Shown: positions 34,029 through 45,249 of the stretch, piece by piece
Layout: each line of letters begins with the position of its first letter
How positions within the stretch are numbered: the first letter of the stretch is position 1
Source of the DNA: Clavelina lepadiformis
Taxonomy: Eukaryota; Chordata; Ascidiacea; Aplousobranchia; Clavelinidae
Length of the DNA: 64,000 bases
Assembly (NCBI RefSeq): GCF_947623445.1
Contig: NC_135243.1
Location: 19,042,479-19,106,478, forward strand
Reading direction: 5' to 3'
Notes under the pieces: model-generated
The model's input: the letters and a program-made list of their open reading frames with translations, nothing else
Databases searched by the model: none
What the model was told of the DNA's origin: nothing
Translations under genes and position numbers: made by a program

Positions 34029-37000
34029 CGTATACTTTTTACCTCAATATTTTTACATTACCCCAAATAATAACATTATCCATTATTGCATCAGTTTAAC
34101 AAAAGGGCAAAAACTGCATCTCTATTTGGAAATGAAATAGGCCTGTATTAACGACAATTAACCCAAATAAAAATATCTAGCACATTGATCAGACCATGTG
34201 AGACTATATATGATATAACATATTTACACACTTGAAGTAATTTTGATACGTTGCTTCTAAGTAAACTAAAAAACTAGCCATTGGCACTTAGTTTCTGTGA
34301 AAACAGATATATCACAGCCAAGCAAGTAAAACTTTAATCTAATAGAACAATATAGTCAATGTTTTCAAAATTGAAACAATATATCTAACTACACATATGT
34401 GGGATTTACTCAGTATGCCACTCTGTGTGTAATTCACAGACCAGAAAGGCTTTTTAACAGTGGGATTTAGAAAAGCTAAATTTTCACAGAAGATGCAACT
34501 AATAACAGAAAAGATTGTAAGTCCTTCGATCGAGGTGAAAAACCAGTCCCAGGACCCTTCTCTCCGGACACTTTGACGAGAAAACGAAAGAAAAAAGCAT
34601 ACATACGCTTGCGAATCCAGCACGAAAAGTGGCCTGAAATTTGCTAAACTTTTGACAATTACTAGACATGGCTTGGGTCAATTTTGACAATTAAAACATT
34701 TGTAACACAGCAAGGCATTCTTCTTTCTAACGATGTAATTGCTTTGTGTTGAACTGCGACAACAAACAAGGAAATCGAACATATACGAGCCTTACTCCCG
34801 CCAGCAAAGCAAAACCAGCAAGGAAACATTATTACAACATCGTACTCAAATCACAAGCTCTTGTGATGTCACAACAACCAGTCTGACTCAATATGCGATG
34901 TATAAGCTAGGACAAGGTGGTTGTACAATATACACTTAATATGCAATGTGTACACAACTACAACTGCACGAAGATATGCCATTGAATAAGTAGATGTTAA
35001 GGGCTGAGCAACCGAAAATAATTAAAAGCAATCGTTTTAGCAGAGTAAATGTGCAATCCACAGGGTGGCGGGCTGTCTAGTTACATCAAAACTATGAACT
35101 TAATAATCTTACGAAGATTTAGATACTACTTTAAATACAAAATGAGTTTGAAGATGTGAATTTATACATTCAAACTAGATAAAAAGTTTGCAGATACATT
35201 CAAGTTTCATGCTCCAAAGTTTGTGCAGAATATTTATTCCATAGCTTTAAAATCATTACAAACCATTTCCATCGTTATGTGCAACAAAACATAATAATAA
35301 CCCTCTTTCTGCAAATACTAGGTTAAATTTGATCAAATAATTAAAACTACACATGGTAAATAACGGCAAAGAAAATGCGGGTAGGTCATGCTTTGCGAAA
35401 TACGTACTCAATTGATGATGTCACGGAGTCTCACTTTTTAGCAATGTAGTTGGTATATTATATAGTTTATGGAATCCTAAACTAAAATTAGTTTTTATTC
35501 AATAGGATAGCATCACAAAGTTAATGATAGTCTTTTGCTACAATCATTCTTGAATAAAAACAAAGTCCAATCCTTACATTACTTGTTTTTATGAAATATT
35601 CTACTATGTAATAATCTAACTCATATACATAACGTACAAATGTGCCTAATACTTTAGTACAACCACTGCCTTAAATCTGGCTTTGAGCCACATAACCTGC
35701 TTCTCAACTAACAATGTGTAACATATGTTTTCTGCAATTTGAGCATAGAATGACAATACAAACACAGATTAAACTCGTGACAACTCTGCTTTGTTGTAAC
35801 TAGAGAGCAAACAATACAAAGCAAGTGAGTTTACAGTTTGTCATGAACCTTAACATAACAATAACCTGTGCTTGTTTATTTCTGCACAGATCAACATTTT
35901 TAAAAATCAATAAACAACGACACACCCAAACGAGAGGATATTTATGACAAAAACTACTTTGCTACCATCCAATTTTCCCAACTACTTCAATAAAGTAAAA
36001 TTTACGCTTAGTTGTTGGTCTATAGTCTATACCATAGCAAAGCTTGGGAATACCTGCCAAAGTTTAATGCTATATTCTGCATCTTATTATTTTCAGTATT
36101 TGCATATATATAACAAACTTAAGGAACAAAAATTAGCTATATATATAGTATAAAAATTGAAAATCATACACAAGGCCAAAACAACCTTTTAAAATCGTAT
36201 ATCTTCAAAACGTTCCATATCATATTCAAATAACTGCCAACCAGGGGACACAGCTGCATCCCGGAAGCAAAATAGCCACCGTTTTGAAGTGTCATCACGA
36301 CAGATGTCAAGTGAGAGTTTGATAACACTTCAGTGCCAACAACTTCATGATATGATTGCTGGTGATTTATCATTTGCCAAAATTCCTTTATTAACATGTC
36401 TAGACCAAACTTTTATGATATGTCTGGTGCCTACAATGGTTGAATATTCTGCATGTTGCCAGCATAGCACATATTTTGGATAGAAAGATTTGAAAAATAT
36501 CTGCATAGCACTTTAGCATTGGTCTTTTTAATTAGCAATTAAAAGTTATGTGCATAAAACAATCTGCATTCTAATTGTGTTCATGGCTGCCAGTACAGAT
36601 ACAGAACTATATACAGTATCATATTTATAATGCATTTCAAATTAAAGTGGCACCGTACGTATGGTAAAATGTTTCTCACCCATCATCTTCTTTAAGTATC
36701 CTCAGTATATGCTTCGTACAATTGATTTCTCAGTGGTACTATTTTTCCAATGACTTAAATGATTTCAAATGAACAGTAATAATTAGCAATCGAACTTAGG
36801 AATGAACTGAAAATAATGCAAAGCATTAAGTTAGCAAGGTCTCAAAGGTAAAAGACACAAGCGATGCTTTCCATTCTTATTAAAACGGTACGAAGACAAA
36901 GTACCATGTTTCCTTAAAACACACATTTAAAATTAAAACATGTTCTTTCTTAGTAATACAGTATAGAAATGTACACAGTAAGTAAACTAAAAAAGCAGCG

Positions 37001-37106
37001 TATTGGATGGCACTCTACCGCTCTTAGAGATCACAAAAATATAAATGGTTACCTACACACAATCAACAACAATACACCGGGCATGAAGTATTGTGATAGT
37101 CATGAA
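34029..37106. other. Intergenic region between the TPD52-family gene and MOCS3
   Basis: No confident gene. A possible minus-strand first exon at 34669–34607 begins with ATG, encodes 21 residues (SNCQKFSKFQATFRAGFAS) and ends at a strong donor (gtatgt), phase 0; it could splice to 34034 in front of the TPD52 reading frame. The rest up to 37106 probably includes the MOCS3 3' untranslated region. Nothing else recognised. Confidence 0.4.
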
Positions 37107-38486
37107 CTAATAATAAGGAAATGCCTTGTCTACAGTTCCACCCCAGGCCATTAGGCCGCCTATCATATCACAAATACTTACAGGAAGCTCGAAAGTAATA
37201 TACTGGCTCAAAATTTTAACAGCCTTTTGGGAATCGTTACCCTGTTTACATACAACAATAATTGGGATTTTGTCATTACTTGATTGTATAAATTTTCCTG
37301 ATAATTGCTCCATTGCGTGTTTTAATGCTTGCAAATTTGAGTCAGTAAGATTCGTTTTAGCATTTTGGTTTTTGCTTTTTAATGACAAGCACTTAGCTTT
37401 GCAAAATTCTAGAGCCTTGATAGGTACATTGGTAGTGTTGGGCAAAGCACATATGTCCAGTTCGACATGCTGGCGGACATCAAGCAAGATATGTGGCATC
37501 TGACTGTCAATAAATTTAGTTTTATATTCCACAGGACTGATACGTTGGTCAGCTGGTAAAAGTTTAATGGTAATGCATTTATCAGCAGCAGCCATTCCAC
37601 AGAACTTCTCATAATCTGGTAAAGAGTCTTTTGATATTGTTGGGTTCTTGCCACAAACAACACAGCTCTCTTGAAATCCTCTTATTTTAATTGACCTAAA
37701 CATCCCAACAAGGCCATCAAACACCAAAAGCTTCTTGTGGTAAGATGGAGAGACGCCAATCATGATCTTAACTGCCTCAAGAGCCTGAAGGCAACCTATA
37801 ATCCCCGGTACCACTCCCAACACCCCTCCGTCAGAGCAATTGGTCACAGTTTCTGGTGCAGGAGGATTGGGGTATAAACAGCGATAACATGGTCCATAGT
37901 TCTCTTCATCTGGTGCCTTGTAATGATAGATGGTCAGCTGACCTTCCCATCGCAAGGCGCTTCCAGAGATGAGTGGTTTGTTAAGAAGCACACATGCATC
38001 ACTGATAAGGTAACGAGATGGTACGTTATCGGTGGCATCAATTACTACATCATACCTCTGTACTATCTCCAGAACATTATCTCTATCAAGTTGCAAATGA
38101 TGTTGGTCGATTTTGATCTTAGAATTGAGCGCTGTGGCAGCATCAGCAGCCGAAGTTGCTTTGTGGGTGCCAGATTTTACTTTTGCCTCTGTATGTAAGA
38201 TCTGTCTATGTAGATTGCTAAGTTCCACCTCATCATAATCGACAATACCAATTCTTCCAAGACCAGCTGCTGTTAAATATTGTATCACAGGACATCCCAG
38301 ACCACCAGCACCTATCACTAAAGCAGATGATCTTAACAATGCCTGCTGCCCTTGTACACCAATTTCAGGCATGATCAACTGGCGGCTATATCGACTTATG
38401 CTCTCTTGGTCCATTGTATTCTTACATTCTGTGACACGTTCATCTGTAGTTGATTTGTCATCGAAAAAGTTCCTGGTGTCAGACAT
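37107..38486 (-). CDS. MOCS3: Adenylyltransferase and sulfurtransferase MOCS3 (Uba4)
   Basis: A single exon of 459 residues, matching the usual length; the human gene is also intronless. Residues about 27–260 form the E1-like ThiF/MoeB domain: ISRYSRQLIMPEIG, the nucleotide loop GAGGLGCP (59–66), DYDEVELSNLHRQ, DATDN (150–153) and the catalytic Cys in TNCSDGG (C217). Zinc is held by C200/C203 and C275/C278 (CYRC, CVVC). Residues about 320–459 are the rhodanese domain with the persulfide Cys in VVCKQGNDSQ (C413) and a C-terminal GGLMAWGG. The enzyme adenylates and thiocarboxylates MOCS2A and URM1, feeding molybdopterin synthesis and tRNA 2-thiouridine formation in the cytosol. All key residues are present. 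The minus-strand start codon lies in the context catttt on the plus strand with no upstream in-frame alternative noted. Confidence 0.96.
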   Translation of the reverse strand: MSDTRNFFDDKSTTDERVTECKNTMDQESISRYSRQLIMPEIGVQGQQALLRSSALVIGAGGLGCPVIQYLTAAGLGRIGIVDYDEVELSNLHRQILHTEAKVKSGTHKATSAADAATALNSKIKIDQHHLQLDRDNVLEIVQRYDVVIDATDNVPSRYLISDACVLLNKPLISGSALRWEGQLTIYHYKAPDEENYGPCYRCLYPNPPAPETVTNCSDGGVLGVVPGIIGCLQALEAVKIMIGVSPSYHKKLLVFDGLVGMFRSIKIRGFQESCVVCGKNPTISKDSLPDYEKFCGMAAADKCITIKLLPADQRISPVEYKTKFIDSQMPHILLDVRQHVELDICALPNTTNVPIKALEFCKAKCLSLKSKNQNAKTNLTDSNLQALKHAMEQLSGKFIQSSNDKIPIIVVCKQGNDSQKAVKILSQYITFELPVSICDMIGGLMAWGGTVDKAFPYY

Positions 38487-40216
38487 TTTACCTTGGTGGG
38501 GTATAAGAATGACTCAATATGCTAGTAGGAGCAAGCTATCAAACCTTATTGGTAAACAAATGTATAACAATTACAAGTAAAAAAACTAGAAAAAACTAAT
38601 AAAGTAGCCTGCTTCATCAAATATTGATGCAATACTAAACTCCTATGAATGATACACATACGTAATATACATAGTGCTTGTAAGTTAAACATAAATTTGT
38701 TTAATTTTGTGAAGCACAATAAAATTCTTCTTTCAGGATTTATAAATTACAGCATTACACAGAACTGCAAAGTAGGTCAACTTCAACTGATTTTGTAAAA
38801 TTTTGTCTGTGTTAGATTTAATATCAAATTACAAAGTTTCATGAAGGATATTTCTTGAAAATATTTTTTTGACCAAAAACTACTGAAACAAATAAAAAGT
38901 TTTTCAGTTTCACACATATTGTGTTGAGTTTGCCATTTTCTGATTGGTGGGTTTTTTTAAACATAGACATCAAATGTTTTCAGTAGTCAATTTTTGAACA
39001 ATTTTTTATTAATCAATTCATCCTTAATCTGCAAAGCTTTTCTTCAAACATCACCGAAAAATGTCTGGTAAACTTAACAAATTGTCTCTGTCACACATTG
39101 GTTGAATACTTGGTCTTTCATGTCTAGCAAACGCAAAAACGATCGCTGTAACGGGAAGTTGTGGGACAGTCCAGAGAAGCCAAACAAAATAATCAACTCC
39201 AGGCTAAATTCGATTGGATATAATTAAAAACCAATGACACGGGCAAGTTGACTAGACAAGCATGCTTTCTCTGCATGTTTCCGTACCGAAAACTAAGATT
39301 TATTCTAAATCAAAGAGATGATCGTCACTACGTGGGCATTTTGTCTCAATTATTTCTCAATGCAAAAGTAAATAAGAGCAGGAAAGTAAATGTGCATGTT
39401 AAATATTTTATTTTAATGTATGTATATATTATAATATATATATACGATTTGAATCTGAATATATATAAATATCTGTTTTAACATATCTGGTATCGTAGCC
39501 TACTATTCCATAGATATTGAGTAACACTAATTTGCTATTGATAACAATGCATTTTGCCATAGTCGGTCTTTTTCGTACACTAGCTCCGACACAAAATTCA
39601 CACCCAAGCAGAGAAAACTAGTTCAAAAAGAAATTTACAGAAAAGATAGCTCTGAGAAAATTTAAACAAACACAGAGAAGGAATTAATGCTCAAAAGTGC
39701 AAAAAATGGGCTCTCTAACTCGTTTGTTTCGTGACATATTACAGTTTTTGCACTGGATGGCGACATTTTCGTTTTAGGCTTGAAAACCAGTTTTTCCGAG
39801 GTGGATGGGTTTGATGCGATGTAACTTAAAAAGTATTTTACGTAGAGACTTGAAACTTGGTATACAGTTAGAAGAGGAATCTTGCTTACTACCTGCATAA
39901 ACTCCATTAAATTGGACCAAATATTGTATTAAAATAGCGATTTTGTAGTAAAATTCATACACTGGTTACTTTTGTAGACGGGCTACATGACTCTACAGCC
40001 CAGATTTGCAAGTAGACAACACTAATCTATAGAAGTAACAACACTAATGTATGGAAGAAACAACACTAATCTGAGGAAGTTACCACACTAATCTATTGAA
40101 GTGAGGAAGCAAAGGGCAATTTAGTGATCAATGCAAAATGAGAGTTGGGGTTGGTGGAGACTAAGGTAGTGTTGTGACTTCATCATTTTTGTAGATTAAT
40201 GTGGTTACTTAAGTAA
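38487..40216. other. Intergenic; minisatellite near 40011
   Basis: Upstream of MOCS3, so its promoter should lie at the left end. No gene recognised; AT dinucleotide runs at about 39418–39475 and the minisatellite at 40011–40104 are the only structures seen. Confidence 0.45.
40011..40104. repeat. Minisatellite, about four copies of a 22–25-bp unit
   Basis: The unit approximates acaacactaatctatagaagt; successive copies differ by a few substitutions and one or two bases in length. No coding sense. Confidence 0.65.
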
Positions 40217-40512
40217 TTAACTACTTGCCTAACTACCCCGAGTTAACTCAGAATCGGTCGACGATAAAAATTAACTATCACGAGTTAACTCGTTTTTAGG
40301 ACAAACGCTCACATATGCTCAAATAAATTCTTTAACTATTTAATTGTAGTTTTAAATCAATAGCGCGATCTACAATCTATCTTTTTGTTATTTCCGTCGT
40401 TGGGTGAGCTGGAGAGCCAATAACATAACCAATACAAAGCTGTTTTCAGCAGTTTTCAGGTGAATAGAAGGAGTAATTATTGTGTTTTTACACAGAGTCA
40501 TATACTCTAAAG

Positions 40513-41027
40513 CAGTGGTTCCCAACCTTTTTTGGTGTCGGGGCCGAATTTCAAACTTCAGAGTATGTATGGAGCCGCATGAAAACACTCAAGTAATTAT
40601 AACGAAAAGTTTAAAGCATGAAATCATGTACCAACGAATAGCAACACTAACTAGAAAAATAACACAAATAAATTTAATGTCCAACTTGGTCTTGGCTTTG
40701 AGCTTTAACAACTTTGTCAAAGCGAGGCGCAATTGTGGTTTAGGATTCAGGAGGTGGTTTATGATTCACAATAAGTAGACAATGGGCCATTCACAACAGT
40801 ATAAAGTAGGCTACAAGGTGTAACTGTAAGATGTAAAATGAAAAATTTTGAACTAACACTATAAATTTTGACCAATTTTTTATTATTTTTGACAAGTCAA
40901 AAAATAATCGCCCTAATTATTATAAATAGATTTTTTTTTTTGTGGGATTTTCAGGGGTCATTGAGAGCCGCAAGAAAGCTACCTTGGAGCCGCATGCGAC
41001 TCTGAGAGCCGCGGTTGGGAACCACTG
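40513..41027. mobile_element. 515-bp hAT MITE inside piggyBac, 8-bp duplication ctctaaag
   Basis: Begins cagtggttcccaacc and ends ggttgggaaccactg (15-bp perfect inverted repeat), flanked exactly by ctctaaag at 40505–40512 and 41028–41035. Repeated gagccgcatg motifs resemble those of the MITE at 28310. Confidence 0.9.
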
Positions 41028-41039
41028 CTCTAAAGGCTA

Positions 41040-42685
41040 ACTTTGACGGTAGTAGTGATAATGTAACTGTACTAGTTGTGGCGACTGAAGAGACTGATAG
41101 TAATGACTCCCAGTCTGAAAGTGGCTCGTTAGACTCCTTTTGTGTGACTACTCTTCTAATGACAGCAGCAAAGATGACACTCCTGGACAAGATGCAATAG
41201 GTTGGACGAAATTGAGTGATGAAGGGCAGAGTCGAACACGTTTTGTCTTTACTGGGAATTCAGCCATTCATTTTGAAGAAGACGAAGAAGGTGGGCTTTT
41301 ACAGTATTTTGAAAGGTTTATTGATGAAGAACTTAGCAGAGTGATTGTTGATGAAACTAATAGGTTTGCTAGGCAATGGCATGTAACTTCTTGGAAACCA
41401 GTTACTGGGAATGACATCAAAGTATTTTTGGGAATTCTTATTCTGCAAGGTGTGATACAAAAGCCAGATCTGTAGATGTATTAGTCCAGAGATGAAGTAA
41501 CAGAAACACCTATTTTTCGTAAACTTATGTCATACAAAAAATTTTGTAAGATAAAGCAATATCTACATTTTGTATACAATGAAGCTCACGACCCAGCAAC
41601 TCAGCTAAACCCTAAGCTACATAAAATCTGTCCTGTGTGCACCAAAGTTGTTGATAAATGCAGCCTGTACACTCCAGTGAAAGATCTTACAATCGATGAA
41701 AGCCTAATGTTGAACAAAGGAAGGATTGGCTGGATACAGTATATACCACTGAAAAGGGCTCGTTTCGGAATAAAATTCTTCATGCTATGTGAATCAAAAT
41801 CAGGCTATGCATGTGACTTCATTATTTATACTGGGGAAAACAGCTTATTTGATCCAGAATACAGAAGTTTCCAGTATCATCTCAGGTAGTGATGAGTTTG
41901 ATGAAACCACTACTGAACCAGGGCTATTGTCTTACTGTGGATAATTATTACACTTCTCTTGAGCTTGCAGACATCTTGGTCTCCAAAAGAACGGACATAT
42001 ATGGAACGATTAGACTGAACAGTAGTATTTACTAGTTGGCATGAAACAGGAAAAGTTGAAGAGAGGTGAAGTTTCAGCTTATGTAAAGGATAAGCTCATG
42101 TCCCTAAAATGGAAGGACCATAAAGATGTTTCTCTTCTGTCCAGTATTCATAATGGTAGATGTGGAAAGGAGAAGTGGTATCGTCAAAAACCCAAGGTGG
42201 TCATGGACTACAACAACACCATGGGAGGTGTTGACAGAGTTAATCAACACCTGAGCAATTATCCTACACCCAGAAAGAGGAGCAAGAAATATTATAAAAA
42301 GATCTTTCTCCACATTGTTGATTTGGCATAGTGGAACTCGTACATTTTGTATACAATGTTGGGTGGAGATCAATCACCACTCTCATATCGCATGAATGTG
42401 ATCAAAGAAATAATACAAAAATACCATACACCCATTGAATCACCACGACGGGGGAGGCCACAAGAAATGTCCACATTTCGCTTGACTGCCAGACATTTTC
42501 CTTTTATTCTACCACCAACAGCAAAGAAGACAAACACAACAAGAACACGTGTAGTTTGCAACAGAAAGAGAGATGCAAGGGAGAAAAATGTTCACCGTGA
42601 AAGTCGCTATTGGTGCGCAGAGTGCGAAGTTGGCTTATGTGTGTCTCCTTGTTTTCAAGTGTACAGCATAAAAACTGCTTTCTAA
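41040..42685 (+). pseudogene. piggyBac transposase (PGBD4-like), broken
   Basis: Successive plus-strand frames follow piggyBac order: an acidic/Ser-rich N-terminus with SNDSSKDDTPGQD (about 41150), YFERFIDEELSRVIVDETNR, VFLGILILQGVIQKPDL, then a stop at 41473–41475, FCKIKQYLHFV, LTIDESLMLNKGRIGW (first catalytic Asp), the second Asp in a short TVDNYYTS stretch around 41932–41955, and MGGVDRVNQHLSNYP (third Asp, about 42218–42262). A Cys-rich tail (YWCAECEVGLCVSPC, about 42608–42655) corresponds to the C-terminal Cys-rich domain. At least three in-frame stops or shifts break the gene. All three catalytic aspartates remain. Confidence 0.85.
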
Positions 42686-42978
42686 GAACAATTACACAAC
42701 AAACTGCATTGAATCAGATCACTGTTGATGTTACTTGTGTTTTTGTATGAAAACAAAATGTTGGCGTCGATTTTGTGCTGCTTTGGGGATTTTGTTGACC
42801 ACTTTTTGTGCTTTGTACATACCAAGTTAAAATCTGAATATCTTAAAAACTGTTGACTTTTGTCCAAAAACAATTTTGCACAGTGTTTCATCTTAATGTA
42901 CTAGATCAAAAAATGCAATAAAAAATAGGCATGTTTTTGACCACCATCTCAAAAATTATTGATAAGGCAAGTGGTTAA

Positions 42979-44249
42979 GTGTTATCCTTGTAAAATAAAG
43001 TCATATAGTTTAGCTATGTTACAAAATTTTGTTGTAAATAAAACAAACTTCTGTCTAAAATGTGTGGATTTCACTGCAGATGGTGTCTATGATGAATCCT
43101 GGGTATCTGATGAATGAGCTGTACATTGCAAATTTTCAGTGTGTGACTGGGTTAAGGGCACACCAGTATTTAAGAGCTCTTTACTTGTCACAAACATTGG
43201 CATCTTTTCTTAGGCTATGCTACAATAAATGTCGGGTTTTTTAAAATATTTGTACGCCGACTTTAAGGCCTGAATGCTAAGGAATTATAGAGTAATAGAA
43301 AAAAGTTACAACGTAATAATTCCTCAATAGCTTACTCGATCCTGACATGGCTGTATGGTAGGCCTTTATTGCAAAAGTACCGGTATGGAAGAGACCCGAT
43401 ATATCTTGGCGAAATTTGTCCAAAGATATACTTTGAGATGATTTCCAGTAAAAAGTGCTACTACAGGCTGACAGGCGGTAGTACAGTATACTCCTTACTT
43501 TGTTATACAAATTAATAAAATCACCTAATTAAAATTCTGACTTTGAAAGGTCCAGCAAAATAGTGTCACCACTCAGTTTGGTCAACGCCAAAGAGCAAAT
43601 AGAACTAAGTTACCGGTACGTTACTATCACGTACTGCAGCGTATACTTGCCTCGAAAATTGCAAGAATGAGAGTGTTCCAGAAAAATGTTTTTTAACAAA
43701 TGTACTTCCTCAGGGTTTAATTCAGCTCTGGCCTTGCAACACCAATTAAAGCCATATTGACTTTTATTCAGCCACAATTTTTTCGTTTGAGTTGGCGTCT
43801 AACATATATGGCGTGTAATAAATTTACTTCACTCATAGATGGAAATAAAAAAATCGGTGGGTCAAAGCGATATTTGGTGACAAAACTTTCTAAATGAACA
43901 AATGTAGCATACCTTTTTCACCAGCTCTTTTGTACAAAAATTTTGCATGTATTTTCAAAATACTGCTAAATACATGCGATTGTCACTTTAGATTATGATC
44001 ATGCCGAACCCAAATGTCCGGTCACGTTGTCGTGGCAAATTTGTTTCAGGCCTTGTACGTAAAAATGTCGTATAATTCAACGTAATTTTTCCGCCAGAAA
44101 ACCTCGGAGATTGCCCTCATGTTCAGGGAAAACTTATAAAGTTACCAATTTAACTTACAACATTTTAATGAATTTTGGACATTGGATTTGAATGTAAAGA
44201 GCAGTAGTCCATATCGATAAAGATATTTCTGCTTCCAGATAAAAGGTTG
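42979..44249. other. Intergenic between piggyBac and Mutator-like elements; no gene
   Basis: Frames at 43062–43244 and 43277–43510 show nothing recognisable. No repeat seen. Confidence 0.45.
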
Positions 44250-44257
44250 CTTTGTTA

Positions 44258-45241
44258 CGGTTTGGTGACACTTAATCACGCGACACTTAATCACGCGACG
44301 CTTAATCACCGACACATAATCACTAGGACATTTAATCACGCGACACTTAATCACGCGACACATAATCACTAGGACATTTAATCACGCGACATTTAATCAC
44401 ACATTTACAATGTTTATTTACATTTACAATTTACAGCAATGTTATGCATGGGAAATGTAAGCAACTGCACGAAGATAGACTAAAATCTCGCTTGACAGAT
44501 AACGGTCAACTGTGTTTTGCACACGCAGTTTCAGTGCCTTGTACCGCATTGGAATAGAAGGTTGAGTACCAGCAATTCCTTGCAGAAACGTTGCACGTTG
44601 CATTTGAATGTCTTTTTCAATTCCCTGTATGAAAGTCCACAATGTCGGGTGGTGGCATTGAAAAAGCACTTGGAGACCAAAATGCCAACCTTCGACTGCA
44701 TTTGTGGTTCTTGCAATGCAACCTGCCCCGGCTTCGTAATGATTCCAACTTTCGATTGGAAAGATGGCTGAGCCGTAATTTTCACCACGTCCCGGACGTC
44801 GTCTGCCTCTGTCTGCCTCCGTCTGCCTCTATATGTGTGTTCGAAATACGAAAGCAGCTCAGGCATCTTCTCGTGATCAGGCATGCTATCAGCTAAGATC
44901 AGAAATGACTCGACTACGTCAGAGGAAGGGACCATGGCTAAGGCTGGTAAACACCGAACAGCTGTTCTTAATTCGTCATTAGACTCCACAGAGAGATGCA
45001 CACGAGCTTCAATTACTGAATTTTCCTCACGGTTTTCCGACATCTAAGTGATTATGTGTCGCGTGATTAAATGTCGCGTGATTAAGTATCCAAGTCGCGT
45101 GATTAAATGTCCTAGTGATTATGTGTCGCGTGATTAAATGTCCTAGTGATTATGTGTCGCGTGATTAAGTGTCCTAGTGATTATGTGTCGGTGATTAAGC
45201 GTCGCGTGATTAAGTGTCGCGTGATTAAGTGTCGGTACACC
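44258..45241 (-). mobile_element. Mutator-like element with tandem-repeat inverted ends
   Basis: The left arm (about 44262–44400) and right arm (about 45055–45238) are arrays of a short unit, (c)acttaatcacgcgac on the left and its inverse gtcgcgtgattaagtg on the right, with variants such as cataatcactagga. The two arms share the same order of variant units, so they are true long inverted repeats. The flanks ctttgtta (44250–44257) and ctttatta (45242–45249) agree at 7 of 8 positions, consistent with an aged 8–9-bp duplication. A MULE-type transposase fragment lies between the arms on the minus strand. Confidence 0.75.
44442..45043 (-). pseudogene. Mutator-like transposase, C-terminal part, broken by a 10-bp triplication
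   Basis: From the ATG at 45043 the frame reads LPALAMVPSSDVVESFLIL, DHEKMPELLSYFEHTYRGRR; after a frame change near 44815 it continues ENYGSAIFPIESWN, IARTTNAVEGWHFGLQ, LFQCHHPTLWTFIQGIEKDI, and ends SSEILVYLRAVAYISHA. This is the tail of the MULE transposases found with FLYWCH/MULE domains in animals, including the conserved TTNAVEGWH block. The break coincides with three copies of the 10-mer gtctgcctct/c at 44801–44830; two extra copies (20 nt) exactly account for the phase difference between the two frames. The N-terminal DDE half is absent. Confidence 0.75.
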
Positions 45242-45249
45242 CTTTATTA

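Larger units (their letters stand above)
40221..42974 (+). mobile_element. piggyBac element with TTAA duplication, split by a MITE
   Basis: The left end is TTAA (40217–40220) followed by ctacttgcct; the right end is aggcaagtgg followed by TTAA (42975–42978), giving a 10-bp terminal repeat with one mismatch. TTAA targets are diagnostic of piggyBac. The element is 2,754 bp, of which 515 bp plus an 8-bp duplication is the hAT MITE at 40513–41027. The transposase remnant is on the plus strand at about 41040–42685. Confidence 0.75.

Noticed and set aside
36164..36397. 77-codon minus-strand frame downstream of MOCS3
   Set aside because: No motif, and it probably lies in the MOCS3 3' untranslated region or beyond.
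39662..39962. Overlapping minus-strand frames of 81 and 62 codons upstream of piggyBac
   Set aside because: No motif and no splice signals in phase; probably chance.
45055..45238. Regular short repeats that resemble a CRISPR-like array
   Set aside because: Units are contiguous without unique spacers, and the same array occurs in inverted orientation at 44262–44400 flanking a Mutator transposase; this is a eukaryotic element terminus.
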